This document shows positions 51,637-60,370 of a DNA stretch of 64,000 nucleotides, one piece after another (the first letter of the stretch is position 1; each line of letters begins with the position of its first letter). A model generated the notes under the pieces. The model saw only the letters and a program-made list of their open reading frames with translations, did no database searches and was not told the origin of the DNA. Source of the stretch: an uncultured Collinsella sp. (GTDB lineage Bacteria > Actinomycetota > Coriobacteriia > Coriobacteriales > Coriobacteriaceae); the NCBI GenBank assembly GCA_958403205.1, contig CATXWM010000008.1, positions 5,764 through 69,763 of the forward strand, written 5' to 3'. Made by a program: the position numbers and the translations under genes.

Positions 51637-52968
51637 ATGAAGTACTTTGGCACCGACGGCTTTCGCGGCGAGGCCAACGTTGGGCTGACGGTAGAGCACG
51701 CTTATAAGATCGGCCGCTTTGTGGGCTGGTATTACGGCGCCAACCGCGGGGCCAAGGCGCGCGTGATCGTGGGCAAGGACACGCGTCGCTCGAGCTATAT
51801 GTTCGAGGCGGCGCTGGTGAGCGGCTTGGTCGCGAGCGGCGCGGACGCCTACATGCTGCACGTGATCCCGACGCCGGGCGTGGCGCATCAGACCGTGGAG
51901 GGCTGCTTCGATTGCGGCATCATGATCAGCGCGAGCCACAACCCGTTTTGCGATAACGGCATTAAGCTCGTCAATAGCGACGGCTTTAAGATGGACGAGG
52001 ACGTGCTGGAGCTCATCGAGGACTACATCGATGGCAAGAGCGAGGTGCCGCTGGCTACGGGCAACCACATTGGCGCCACGGTCGACTACATGCAGGGTCG
52101 CAACCGCTATATTGCCTCGCTCATCGCGAGCGCGAACTTTTCGCTGCAGGGCGTCAAGATTGGTCTCGACTGCGCCAACGGCTCGGCATCCTCGGTGGCC
52201 AAGCCGGTGTTCGACGCGCTGGGCGCCGATGTGCGCGTGATCAATGCCGCGCCTGATGGCTTTAACATCAACGTCGACTGCGGCTCCACGCATATGGAGC
52301 GCCTGCAGCGCCATGTGGTGGAGCAGGGCCTGGATGTGGGCTTTGCCTACGACGGTGATGCCGACCGCTGCCTGGCCGTGGACGAGCGCGGCCGCGTGGT
52401 CGACGGCGATCAGATCCTGTACGTGTGCGGCGTGTATCTGAACAAGCACGGGCGCCTCTCGGGCGGTACCGTGGTGCCGACGATCGCCAGCAACTTTGGC
52501 CTGATCAAATCGCTGGAGCTTGCCGGCCTGAGCGCCGTGACCAGCGGCGTGGGCGACCGTCACGTGTATGCCAAGATGCGCGAGGGCGGCTACAGCCTGG
52601 GCGGCGAGCAGACGGGCCATACGATCTTTGGCGATATCGAGCGCACGGGCGATGGCATTATGACCTCGCTGCGCGTGATGGAAGTGATTCGCGCCGAGCG
52701 CGAGACGCTCTCGCAGCTCACGGCTCCGTGCAAGCTGCTGCCGCAGGCGCAGGTTGCCGTGCGCGTGGCCGACAAGGATGCCGCGCTCGAGAACATGGGC
52801 GTGCAGAACGCCATCGCTGAGGCCGAGGTTGCGCTGGCAGGCGAGGGCCGCGTGCTCGTGCGCAAGAGCGGAACCGAGTCGGTTATCCGCGTGCTGGCCG
52901 AGGCGCCCGACCAAGCATCCGCCGATGCCGCCATGAAGCGCATCGCCAACGCGCTCGAGGCTTTATAG
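51637..52968 (+). CDS. glmM: Phosphoglucosamine mutase
   Basis: A 443-residue enzyme that converts glucosamine-6-phosphate to glucosamine-1-phosphate for cell-wall UDP-GlcNAc synthesis. It starts KYFGTDGFRGEANVGLT as GlmM does, and has the phosphoserine loop GIMISASHNPFCDNGIKLV, the metal-binding DGDADRCLAVD, and the sugar-binding GGEQTGHTI. The C-terminal phosphate loop is VRKSGTESVIRV. The start follows AAGGAGAGCGC. A structured 3' repeat starts at the stop codon. Confidence 0.95.
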   Translation: MKYFGTDGFRGEANVGLTVEHAYKIGRFVGWYYGANRGAKARVIVGKDTRRSSYMFEAALVSGLVASGADAYMLHVIPTPGVAHQTVEGCFDCGIMISASHNPFCDNGIKLVNSDGFKMDEDVLELIEDYIDGKSEVPLATGNHIGATVDYMQGRNRYIASLIASANFSLQGVKIGLDCANGSASSVAKPVFDALGADVRVINAAPDGFNINVDCGSTHMERLQRHVVEQGLDVGFAYDGDADRCLAVDERGRVVDGDQILYVCGVYLNKHGRLSGGTVVPTIASNFGLIKSLELAGLSAVTSGVGDRHVYAKMREGGYSLGGEQTGHTIFGDIERTGDGIMTSLRVMEVIRAERETLSQLTAPCKLLPQAQVAVRVADKDAALENMGVQNAIAEAEVALAGEGRVLVRKSGTESVIRVLAEAPDQASADAAMKRIANALEAL

Positions 52969-53115
52969 CTACGCGGTTTTACCAAACCGCGTAGCTGCTC
53001 GACGCTGCAAACGGCCCCAAGCGGCAATCTGACGTTCAATTTCAAGGGCGCGACCAGAAGGTCAGCGCCCTTTCATTTCACGTCACCTTGCTCGCTTGGG
53101 GCCGTTTTCGCTGAC
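52967..53115 (+). repeat. Structured 3'-end repeat, copy 3
   Basis: The first hairpin has 13 bp (AGCTACGCGGTTT at 52967-52979, AAACCGCGTAGCT at 52984-52996) and overlaps the glmM stop codon. The main stem is AAACGGCCCCAAGCG (53009-53023) with CGCTTGGGGCCGTTT (53093-53107). GACGT/ACGTC and AAGGGCGC/GCGCCCTT are nested inside. TCGACGCTGC links the two parts as in the other copies. Confidence 0.8.
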
Positions 53116-53173
53116 GTTGCCAAGACATTAGCGTCAACGAACTAGTCATTGGGTACCTAGTTATTGGGTGAAA

Positions 53174-53212
53174 AAAGGGGACGCTGCGGATTGGTTTCGC
53201 GGCGTCCCCTTT
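53174..53212. terminator. Bidirectional terminator between glmM and M32 gene
   Basis: AAAGGGGACGC (53174-53184) pairs with GCGTCCCCTTT (53202-53212), with an A-run before and T-run after. It is placed between converging genes. CTAGTCATTGGGT and CTAGTTATTGGGT, related to the repeat at 10604-10625, lie just upstream. Confidence 0.75.
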
Positions 53213-53234
53213 GCGTTGGCGTGTCGGTTATGCC

Positions 53235-54818
53235 TTACAGCTCGTAGAGCGTGGTGAACTTGTCCTGCAGGTAGCTGCAGTAGTAGCGGGCATCGAACGC
53301 CATGCCGCACGCGCCCTTGATGAGCTCCGGCGCGTCCTTGGCGCGGCCCCACTGCCAAATGTGCTCGCCCAGCCAGGCGCGGACAGGTGTCAGGTCGCCG
53401 CTCGCGCAGGCGCCGTTAAGGTCGACACCGTCGCGGCACATGGCCGGCACAAACATGGCATCGTAGGCACTGCCCAGCGCATACGTGGGGAAGTAGCCAA
53501 ACGAGCCGCCGCTCCAGTGCGTATCCTGTAGGCAGCCGTGCGTGTCGTCGGGAACGGGAATGCCCAGGTACTCATCCATAAAGCGATTCCAAAGCGCGGG
53601 GATGTCCTTGGCCGTGGCCTCGCCGGCAAACAGCATGCGCTCGATCTCGTAGCGCACCATAACGTGCAGCGGATAGGTGAGCTCGTCGGCCTCGGTGCGG
53701 ATCAGCGAAGGCTGCGCGATGTTCACGGCGTGGTAGAGCGTGTCCTCGTCGACGTCGCCGTAGACCTCGGGTGCGTGGCGGCGCAGCACCTCGAGCAGCG
53801 GTCCCATAAAGGCACGGCTGCGGCCCACGGTGTTCTCAAAGAAGCGGCTCTGGCTCTCGTGGATGCCCATGGAGGTGCCGCCCTCCAGGCAGGTGCGCGC
53901 ATAGGCGGGATTGACGCCCAGCTCGTACATGGTGTGCCCCGCCTCGTGGATGATGCTGTAGACGTTGGAGATGCAATCGTCCTCGTAGATGTGTGTCGCG
54001 ATGCGCGCGTCACCCACGGCAAAGCCCTCGCTAAACGGGTGCTCGGTAAAGGCAAGCGTGGTGTCGTCCAGGTTCAGGCCGACGAGCTTCATCAGGTCGA
54101 AGCTCATGGCGCGCTGGGCGGCCTCGGGCACGCGGGCGTGCAAAAAGTCGGCATCGGGCTGCTGGCCGCGCTCGCCGATGGCGTGCACGAGCGGCACGAC
54201 CGTGGCCTTGACCTCCTCGCAAAACGCGTCGAAGCTCTTGGCGGAAAGGCCGCGCTCGTACTGGTCGAGCCAAACGTCGTATGGGTCGCGCTTGGGGTCC
54301 ATGAGTTCGGCCTGATGCTTAAGTTGGGCGACGATTCTATCCACATAGGGCTCAAAGCTCGCCCAGTCGTTGGCCGTCTTGGCCTTATGCCACACGGCGT
54401 CGGCCTCGCAGGTGAGCCTGGTCCAGGCCTCGGCCTCCTCGGTAGGAATAACGCTTGCCTCGCGCTGGTCGCGGCCGAGCACGCGAATCTCGTCGAGCAG
54501 CTGCGGGTCGTCTACGTGTCCGCCTGCAACCGTCTCGCGCGCTAACGAGCGTACGAGCTCAACGGACTTCTCGCTGGTCAGCAGCTTGTGATGCTCGCCG
54601 GCAAGCGTGCCCATGGCGTCGGCACGGGCGGCAGCGCCGTTGGCAGGAGCAATCGTCGCTCCATCGAACTCGGCAATCTTGAGCAGGTACTCGCGAGTCC
54701 ACAGCTTGCCCTCGAGTTTGCGGAACTTTTTGACGGCCTTGTCGACTTTAGCGGCCTTGACGCCCTTGGCGGCCTTTGCCACGGCGGCCTTGGCCTTCTT
54801 ATCGAGTTTCTTTCCCAT
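53235..54818 (-). CDS. M32-family metallocarboxypeptidase
   Basis: A 527-residue zinc carboxypeptidase of the Taq/Pfu carboxypeptidase family, acting on free C-termini of peptides in the cytoplasm. The zinc motif HEAGH is at residues 291-295 (SIIHEAGHTMYELG), and the family marks FFENTVGRSRAF (substrate loop) and HVMVRYEIE follow. An N-terminal Lys/Ala-rich helix (residues 1-35, KKLDKKAKAAVAKAAKGVKA) is an addition to the usual start. The start follows AAGGATACGGT on the minus strand. Confidence 0.93.
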   Translation of the reverse strand: MGKKLDKKAKAAVAKAAKGVKAAKVDKAVKKFRKLEGKLWTREYLLKIAEFDGATIAPANGAAARADAMGTLAGEHHKLLTSEKSVELVRSLARETVAGGHVDDPQLLDEIRVLGRDQREASVIPTEEAEAWTRLTCEADAVWHKAKTANDWASFEPYVDRIVAQLKHQAELMDPKRDPYDVWLDQYERGLSAKSFDAFCEEVKATVVPLVHAIGERGQQPDADFLHARVPEAAQRAMSFDLMKLVGLNLDDTTLAFTEHPFSEGFAVGDARIATHIYEDDCISNVYSIIHEAGHTMYELGVNPAYARTCLEGGTSMGIHESQSRFFENTVGRSRAFMGPLLEVLRRHAPEVYGDVDEDTLYHAVNIAQPSLIRTEADELTYPLHVMVRYEIERMLFAGEATAKDIPALWNRFMDEYLGIPVPDDTHGCLQDTHWSGGSFGYFPTYALGSAYDAMFVPAMCRDGVDLNGACASGDLTPVRAWLGEHIWQWGRAKDAPELIKGACGMAFDARYYCSYLQDKFTTLYEL

Positions 54819-54936
54819 ACCGTATCCTTAATCTCGCAGGCCGAGCGCCGCAGGCGGGTGCGCGGCCAGTTTGCACAGCTACCTGCCTTGTACCCAGCGC
54901 GAACAAAACGGAACGCGGCGATGCGCTCGCGAAATG

Positions 54937-54945
54937 TGTTATCCT
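54937..54945 (+). promoter_or_regulatory. Promoter of T-box/pheST
   Basis: TGTTATCCT at 54937-54945 is an extended -10 element just upstream of the first T-box bases. Confidence 0.45.
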
Positions 54946-54957
54946 ATAGCCCAATGC

Positions 54958-55240
54958 GTTGACGGAGAGGGTTTTGCCCGCCGCGTCGCCGGCAAGAGAG
55001 GGAAGGTCATGGGCTGCAAGCCTTCCTGCGGTGGCAAGGGCCAAGCGTTCACTCCCGAGCAGCGACCTCAACGGGCACGCGGCCAGTGGCAGCAAAGTCC
55101 CAGTAGGGAAGCCGTGAGCCTCGCGACAAGAGGCACAGAGTGGGCGCGGCGGGCCAGACATCCGCCGGGTCAAACAAGGTGGTACCGCGGAATTTAACCG
55201 TCCTTGGGCAATGCACATGCCCGAGGATGGTTTTTTGTTA
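54958..55240 (+). promoter_or_regulatory. T-box leader of pheST
   Basis: A tRNA-sensing leader. The conserved T-box AAGGTGGTACCGCGG (55179-55193) lies before a terminator with CCGTCCTTGGGCA (55199-) pairing with TGCCCGAGGATGG and a TTTTTT run (to about 55238). Uncharged tRNA binding would stabilise the antiterminator. As the downstream gene is pheS, the specifier should be a Phe codon; TTC at 55048-55050 is the best candidate by eye, but Stem I was not folded. Confidence 0.88.
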
Positions 55241-55321
55241 CCGAACCGGGCCGCGCATCCGCAGCATCGGGCAGCGTCAGCCGTCCCGGAGTGCGGATGC
55301 GCGAGAGACGAAAGGGAAGAC

Positions 55322-56398
55322 ATGAGTCTGATTGATGATCTGGTCAAACTCGAGGAAGAGGCCAAGGAGCTCGTCGCAGGCGCCGACGACGCTGCCAAGC
55401 TCGAGGCTGCGCGCGTTGAGCTGCTCGGTCGCAAGGGCCGTATCACCGGCCTGATGCGCATGATGGGCAAGCTCGCCCCCGAGGATCGTCCCATGATGGG
55501 CAAACGCGCCAACGAGATGCGCCAGCTGATCGAGGGCATGCTCGACGAGCGCACCACCGAGATGAAGGCCGCCGCCCTCAAGCACACACTCGAGCACGAG
55601 GCCGTCGACATCACGCTGCCGGGCATCCGTCCGCAGATCGGTCACCAGCACCTGATCAAGCAGATCATCGAGGAGGCCGAGGACATCTTCTGCGGCATCG
55701 GCTACACCGTCGAGTCCGGCCCCATGGTTGATACCTCCTACTACAACTTCACCGCGCTCAACGCGCCCATGGATCACCCGAGCCGCTCGGCTCGCGACAC
55801 GTTCTATGTGGTCGACAACAACCCCGGCAGCGTCGCGCATCCCGAGGCTCACGCTCACGGCGAGTCCGACGTGCTGCTGCGCACCCAGACCTCGGGCGTG
55901 CAGATCCACACCATGGAGTTGCAGAAGCCGCCCATCTACATGATCTGCCCGGGCACCGTCTACCGTCCCGACACGGCCGACGCCTGCCACCTGCCGCAGT
56001 TCAACCAGATCGAAGGACTGGTCGTCGACGAGGGCATCACCTTTGGCGATCTTAAGGGCACGCTCGACTACTTTGTTAAGTGCATGTTTGGCGAGGACCG
56101 CAAGACGCGCTACCGCCCGCACTTCTTCCCCTTCACCGAGCCTTCCTGCGAGGTGGACGTGAGCTGCCACGTATGCGGCGGCAAGGGCTGCAACTTCTGC
56201 AAGCACAGCGGCTGGATCGAGATCCTGGGCTGCGGCATGGTCGACCCCAACGTCCTGATCAACTGCGGCATCGACCCCGAGAAGTACACCGGCTTCGCCT
56301 TTGGTATTGGCGCCGAGCGCGTCGCGGCACTGCGCTACGACTTGCCCGACCTCAGAACTCTCATGACTGGCGATATGCGCTTCTTGAATCAGTTCTAG
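55322..56398 (+). CDS. pheS: Phenylalanyl-tRNA synthetase alpha subunit
   Basis: Catalytic subunit of 358 residues that charges tRNA-Phe. It has an N-terminal coiled-coil region, the class II motif 2 region FRPHFFPFTEPS-like (RPHFFPFTEPSCEVDVSCHV), and motif 3 GFAFGIGAERVAALRYDL. A cysteine cluster CHVCGGKGCNFC near residue 280 is present in many PheS proteins. The ATG at 55322 follows GAAAGGGAAGAC. It is controlled by the T-box leader. Confidence 0.96.
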   Translation: MSLIDDLVKLEEEAKELVAGADDAAKLEAARVELLGRKGRITGLMRMMGKLAPEDRPMMGKRANEMRQLIEGMLDERTTEMKAAALKHTLEHEAVDITLPGIRPQIGHQHLIKQIIEEAEDIFCGIGYTVESGPMVDTSYYNFTALNAPMDHPSRSARDTFYVVDNNPGSVAHPEAHAHGESDVLLRTQTSGVQIHTMELQKPPIYMICPGTVYRPDTADACHLPQFNQIEGLVVDEGITFGDLKGTLDYFVKCMFGEDRKTRYRPHFFPFTEPSCEVDVSCHVCGGKGCNFCKHSGWIEILGCGMVDPNVLINCGIDPEKYTGFAFGIGAERVAALRYDLPDLRTLMTGDMRFLNQF

Positions 56399-56399
56399 G

Positions 56400-56505
56400 C
56401 TGCGGCTTGCCCAAGCACGGCACCTCGGCGCTCATTCGTCGCTTGCGTACCAAAGTACGCGGCGCTCCTCTTTCGGGCCGATCTGCCGCACTTGGACAAC
56501 CCTCG
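56400..56505 (+). repeat. Related structured repeat between pheS and pheT
   Basis: CCAAGCACGGCA (about 56411-56422) pairs with TGCCGCACTTGG (about 56484-56495) across a small symmetrical mismatch. The inner stem GCGTAC-CAAA-GTACGC (56445-56460) and the following CTCCTCTTTC match the inner part of copy 2 at 18857. It is a variant of the same family, here inside an operon. Confidence 0.65.
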
Positions 56506-56582
56506 CTTTGTAAGGAATGTTCACAAAGTTGAAGTTTCCACCTGCATCTCTTCGCAGGCTTTCAGTATGAAAGGAGAGCTAG

Positions 56583-59036
56583 ATGCGTGTTTCTTACGAC
56601 TGGCTCAAGACCATGATCGATATTCCGGAGGATCCCAAGACCCTTTCGGACGAATATATCCGTACCGGCACCGAGGTCGAGGCGATCGACACCGTGGGCG
56701 AGTCCTTCGACCACGTGGTGACCGCCAAGGTGCTCACCAAGACCCCGCACCCCGATAGCGACCACATGTATGTGTGCTCGGTCGATGTGGGCGACAAGAA
56801 TCTCGACGCCGACGGCAACCCCGCTCCGCTGCAGATCGTCTGCGGCGCGCAGAACTTCGAGGCCGGTGACCACATCGTCACGGCCATGATCGGCGCTGTC
56901 CTACCCGGCGACGTCAAGATCAAGAAGAGCAAGCTTCGCGGCGTCGTGTCCATGGGCATGAACTGCTCCGCGCGCGAGCTCGGCCTGGGCGGCGACCACT
57001 CCGGCATCATGATCCTGCCCGAGGATACGCCCTGCGGCATGCCGTTTGCCGAGTACGTGGGCTCGAGCGACACCGTGCTCGACTGCGAGATCACGCCCAA
57101 CCGCCCCGACTGCCTGTCCATGATCGGCATGGCCCGCGAAACCGGTGCCATCTTCGACCGCGATTTCCACGTTGAGCTGCCCGCCATCAAGGTCGAGACC
57201 GGCCGCGCGACCGACGACGAGCTTTCGGTCGAGATTGCCGACGAGGGCCTGTGCGACCGCTACGTCGCCCGCATCGTGCGCAACGTGAAGGTCGGCCCCT
57301 CGCCCGACTGGATGGTCAAGCGCCTCAACGCCCTGGGCGTGCGCCCGCACAACAACATCGTCGATATCACCAACTACGTGATGATGCTCACCGGCCAGCC
57401 GCTGCACGCCTTTGACCTCGACACCTTTGCCGAGCGCGATGGCAGGCGCCGCGTGGTGGTTCGCGCCGCCCAGCAGGACGAGAAGTTCACGACGCTCGAT
57501 GGCGAGGAGCGTGTGCTCGACGCCGGCATGGGCCTCATCACCGACGGCGAGCGCCCTGTGGCGTTGGCCGGCGTCATGGGCGGCATGGATTCCGAGATCG
57601 AGGACGATACCGTTGACGTGATGGTCGAGAGCGCCTGCTTCAACGCCGGCCGCACCTCGCACACCAGCCGTGACCTGTCGCTGATCTCCGACGCCTCCAT
57701 CCGCTTTGAGCGCCAGGTTGACGAGACCGGCTGCGTGGATGTTGCCAACGTTACCTGCGCGCTGATTGAGGAGATCGCCGGCGGCGAGGTTGCTCCCGGC
57801 TATGTCGACGTTTTCCCCGCGCCCAAGACCATCGACAGCATCAAGCTGCGCCTGGCCCGCGTGCACGCCATCTGCGGCGCCGACATCGAGCCCGACTTTA
57901 TCGAGCGCTCGCTCACCCGCCTGGGCTGCACCGTCGAGTGCGACGGCGAGGACTTTATGGTCACGCCGCCGAGCTTCCGTCCCGACCTGCCGCGTGAGAT
58001 CGACCTGATCGAGGAGGTCCTGCGCCTATGGGGCATGGGTCGCGTCACGGCGACCATTCCGGCTGCCAAGAACCACATCGGCGGTCTGACGCGCGAGCAG
58101 AAGCTTACCCGCAAGGTCGGCGAGATCCTGCGCGCCTGTGGCCTCAACGAGACCACGACCTTTGGCTTTGCCGCCCCGGGCGACCTGGAGAAGATTGGCA
58201 TGTCCACCGAGGGTCGCGGCTGCCCCGTGGTGCTCATGAACCCGCTGGTGGCCGAGCAGACCGAGATGCGCCGCTCGCTGCTGCCGGGCCTGCTGCAGTC
58301 CGTTGCCTATAACGAGGCCCACGGCACGCCCAACGTGCATCTGTACGAGGTCGGCAGCTTGTTCCACGGTCGCGAGAATGCCAGCCTGCCCAAGGAGACC
58401 AAGTCCGTGGCGGGCGTGCTCTCGGGCCAGTGGAGCGAGCAGTCTTGGAACATGAAGTACCGTAAGCTGCGCTTCTTCTTTGGCAAGGGCATTGTCGAGG
58501 AGCTGCTTGCCCAGCTGCGCATCGAGAAGATTCGCTTCCGTCCCGTCGAGGGCGAGAGCTATGCCTTCTTGCAGCCGGGTCGTGCTGCCGAGGTGCTCTC
58601 GGGCGGTACCGTGCTGGGCTGGGTTGGCGAGATCCACCCCGAGGCGCGCGAGGCTATGGGCATTGACGAGGTCGTCGTTGCCTTTGAACTCGACCTGGAC
58701 AAGCTGATCAAGGGTGCCCGCAACCAGGAGAACTACCGTGAGTTCTCGCAATACCCGGCCGTTGAGCACGACCTTTCTATCGTGGTCGACAACGCTGTGA
58801 CCTGCGAGGATCTTGAGCGCCGTATTACCAGCGCCGGCGGCAAGTTGCTCGAGGGCGTGCGCCTGTTCGATGTCTACCGCGATCCGGTCCGCATCGGCAA
58901 GGGCAAGAAATCCATGGCCTTTGCGCTTACGTATCGCTCCGACGACCACACGCTCACCAGTGAAGAGGTCGAAAAGGCGCACCAGAAGATCGTCACCAAG
59001 GTGTGCAAGGGCGTAAACGGCGAGGTCCGCGGCTAG
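56583..59036 (+). CDS. pheT: Phenylalanyl-tRNA synthetase beta subunit
   Basis: An 817-residue subunit. The N-terminal tRNA-binding OB domain (residues ~40-150, with KVLTKTPHPDSDHMYVCSVD) is followed by B3/4 editing, B5 (RLARVHAICGADIEPDFIER), the core with RPDLPREIDLIEEVLRLWG, and the C-terminal ferredoxin-fold anticodon-binding domain (YPAVEHDLSIVVDN to KVCKGVNGEVRG). Full length. The start follows GAAAGGAGAGCT. It is co-transcribed with pheS unless the intervening repeat attenuates expression. Confidence 0.96.
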   Translation: MRVSYDWLKTMIDIPEDPKTLSDEYIRTGTEVEAIDTVGESFDHVVTAKVLTKTPHPDSDHMYVCSVDVGDKNLDADGNPAPLQIVCGAQNFEAGDHIVTAMIGAVLPGDVKIKKSKLRGVVSMGMNCSARELGLGGDHSGIMILPEDTPCGMPFAEYVGSSDTVLDCEITPNRPDCLSMIGMARETGAIFDRDFHVELPAIKVETGRATDDELSVEIADEGLCDRYVARIVRNVKVGPSPDWMVKRLNALGVRPHNNIVDITNYVMMLTGQPLHAFDLDTFAERDGRRRVVVRAAQQDEKFTTLDGEERVLDAGMGLITDGERPVALAGVMGGMDSEIEDDTVDVMVESACFNAGRTSHTSRDLSLISDASIRFERQVDETGCVDVANVTCALIEEIAGGEVAPGYVDVFPAPKTIDSIKLRLARVHAICGADIEPDFIERSLTRLGCTVECDGEDFMVTPPSFRPDLPREIDLIEEVLRLWGMGRVTATIPAAKNHIGGLTREQKLTRKVGEILRACGLNETTTFGFAAPGDLEKIGMSTEGRGCPVVLMNPLVAEQTEMRRSLLPGLLQSVAYNEAHGTPNVHLYEVGSLFHGRENASLPKETKSVAGVLSGQWSEQSWNMKYRKLRFFFGKGIVEELLAQLRIEKIRFRPVEGESYAFLQPGRAAEVLSGGTVLGWVGEIHPEAREAMGIDEVVVAFELDLDKLIKGARNQENYREFSQYPAVEHDLSIVVDNAVTCEDLERRITSAGGKLLEGVRLFDVYRDPVRIGKGKKSMAFALTYRSDDHTLTSEEVEKAHQKIVTKVCKGVNGEVRG

Positions 59037-59142
59037 GTCCTGCGCTGGGAGCGTAGGGCCTGATGGCGGTTGCTGCGGGCCCTGCGTGACCGCGGTGTTC
59101 GGAATAAGGCACCGACGAGCCTTCAGATGTTACATATGTATT

Positions 59143-59183
59143 GCAAAACGGCGTGCTGCTTTGTTGGCGGCGCGCCGTTTTGC
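59143..59183 (+). terminator. Hairpin after pheT
   Basis: GCAAAACGGCG (59143-59153) pairs with CGCCGTTTTGC (59173-59183). It can terminate pheT and partly overlaps the cbiM promoter. Confidence 0.6.
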
Positions 59184-59227
59184 TATGATAGCCCGCGGCG
59201 TGTTACGAATCTGACAATACGTAACAC
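59161..59227 (+). promoter_or_regulatory. Promoter and operator of the cobalt/nickel transporter
   Basis: TTGTTG (59161-59166) and TATGAT (59184-59189) are spaced by 17 bases. Immediately downstream is the perfect dyad GTGTTACG-N12-CGTAACAC (59200-59227), over the expected transcription start. This suits a metal-responsive repressor such as NikR or a similar protein; none is encoded in the window. Confidence 0.65.
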
Positions 59228-59284
59228 TGACAAGGTGATTTAAGCGGCGTTGCAATTCTGTGCGCCAACAACCGGGAGGCATAC

Positions 59285-60370
59285 ATGCACATTCCAGATA
59301 ATTATCTGTCCCCACAGACCGATGCCGTCATGGCAGTGGCGATGGTGCCCGTTTGGGTTCACTGTATTAAGAAGGTACGCGCCACGCTCGATCGCGAGCA
59401 CATGGCGTTCCTGGGCATCTGCGCCGCGTTCTCCTTTTTGCTCATGATGTTCAATGTGCCGCTGCCCGGCGGTACCACGGGTCACGCCGTCGGCGGCGCG
59501 CTCATTGCGCTGCTGCTGGGTCCCGAGGCCGCGGCCATTGCGGTTTCGGTTGCGCTGGCGCTGCAGGCGCTGCTGTTTGGCGATGGCGGCATCCTGTCCT
59601 TTGGGGCCAACTGTTTTAACATGGCTTTTGTGCTGCCGTTTGTTGCCGCCATGGTATTCCGCGCGCTCAACAGCCGCCTGCACGACAAGAGCTGGGGCAC
59701 CTCGGTTTCTGCCATCGTGAGCGGCTGGGTCGGCTTGTGCGTGGCTGCCCTTTGCGCTGCCATCGAGTTTGGCATTCAGCCGATGCTCTTCACCAACGCC
59801 TCGGGTGCCCCGCTATACTGCCCCTTCCCGCTGTCTGTTTCCATTCCGGCCATGCTGATTCCGCATATGCTGGTAGCCGGTGTGGTCGAGGGCGTGGCGA
59901 CCGCCGCTATCTACGGCTTTATCAAGAAGACGGCGCCGAGCTTTATCGTCGGCCCCGAGGCTTCCGACGGCCTGCTGGAGTCCGAGGGCGCAACCGCCAA
60001 GAAGACCTCGCTGATCCCCACGCTCATCCTGGTCGCCGTGCTTGTCGTGGCCACGCCGCTGGGCCTGCTGGCCACGGGTGACGCATGGGGCGAGTGGGAC
60101 GCCGAGGGCGCCGCGACCGCCGTTCAGGAAGCTGGTGACGACAGTCTGCAGACTTCGGTTGGCCTCGATACTCCGACCTTTGCCGATGCCCTGCCCACGG
60201 GCGATTATCTGCAGGCCTATTCCGAGGAGCAGGGCCTTGGCTTTGCCGGTCAGGCTGCCATGTATATCCTGTCCGGCGTGATTGGCGTGGCGGTGCTCAC
60301 CATCGCATTCCGCCTGATCTCGCTGACGGTTAAGGAAAGCGGTGCTCATGGCAATAGCCGAGCTGCCTAG
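59285..60370 (+). CDS. cbiM: ECF cobalt/nickel transporter substrate-binding component, CbiM type with CbiN-like C-terminus
   Basis: A 361-residue membrane protein. The mature N-terminus HIPDNYLSPQTDAV carries the Met-His start that binds the metal in CbiM. The conserved GGTTGHAVGGALIALLLGP and FGDGGILSFGANCFNMA follow. After about residue 240, a linker and two more helices (LIPTLILVAVLVVATPLGLL, MYILSGVIGVAVLTI) with an intervening extracellular loop resemble CbiN/PDGLE, so the CbiM and CbiN functions appear fused. It is first of three genes, cbiMQO. Confidence 0.92.
   Translation: MHIPDNYLSPQTDAVMAVAMVPVWVHCIKKVRATLDREHMAFLGICAAFSFLLMMFNVPLPGGTTGHAVGGALIALLLGPEAAAIAVSVALALQALLFGDGGILSFGANCFNMAFVLPFVAAMVFRALNSRLHDKSWGTSVSAIVSGWVGLCVAALCAAIEFGIQPMLFTNASGAPLYCPFPLSVSIPAMLIPHMLVAGVVEGVATAAIYGFIKKTAPSFIVGPEASDGLLESEGATAKKTSLIPTLILVAVLVVATPLGLLATGDAWGEWDAEGAATAVQEAGDDSLQTSVGLDTPTFADALPTGDYLQAYSEEQGLGFAGQAAMYILSGVIGVAVLTIAFRLISLTVKESGAHGNSRAA

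Noticed and set aside
59037..59284. Cobalamin riboswitch before cbiM
   Set aside because: No B12-box-like sequence is visible; a promoter with a palindromic operator explains the spacer better.
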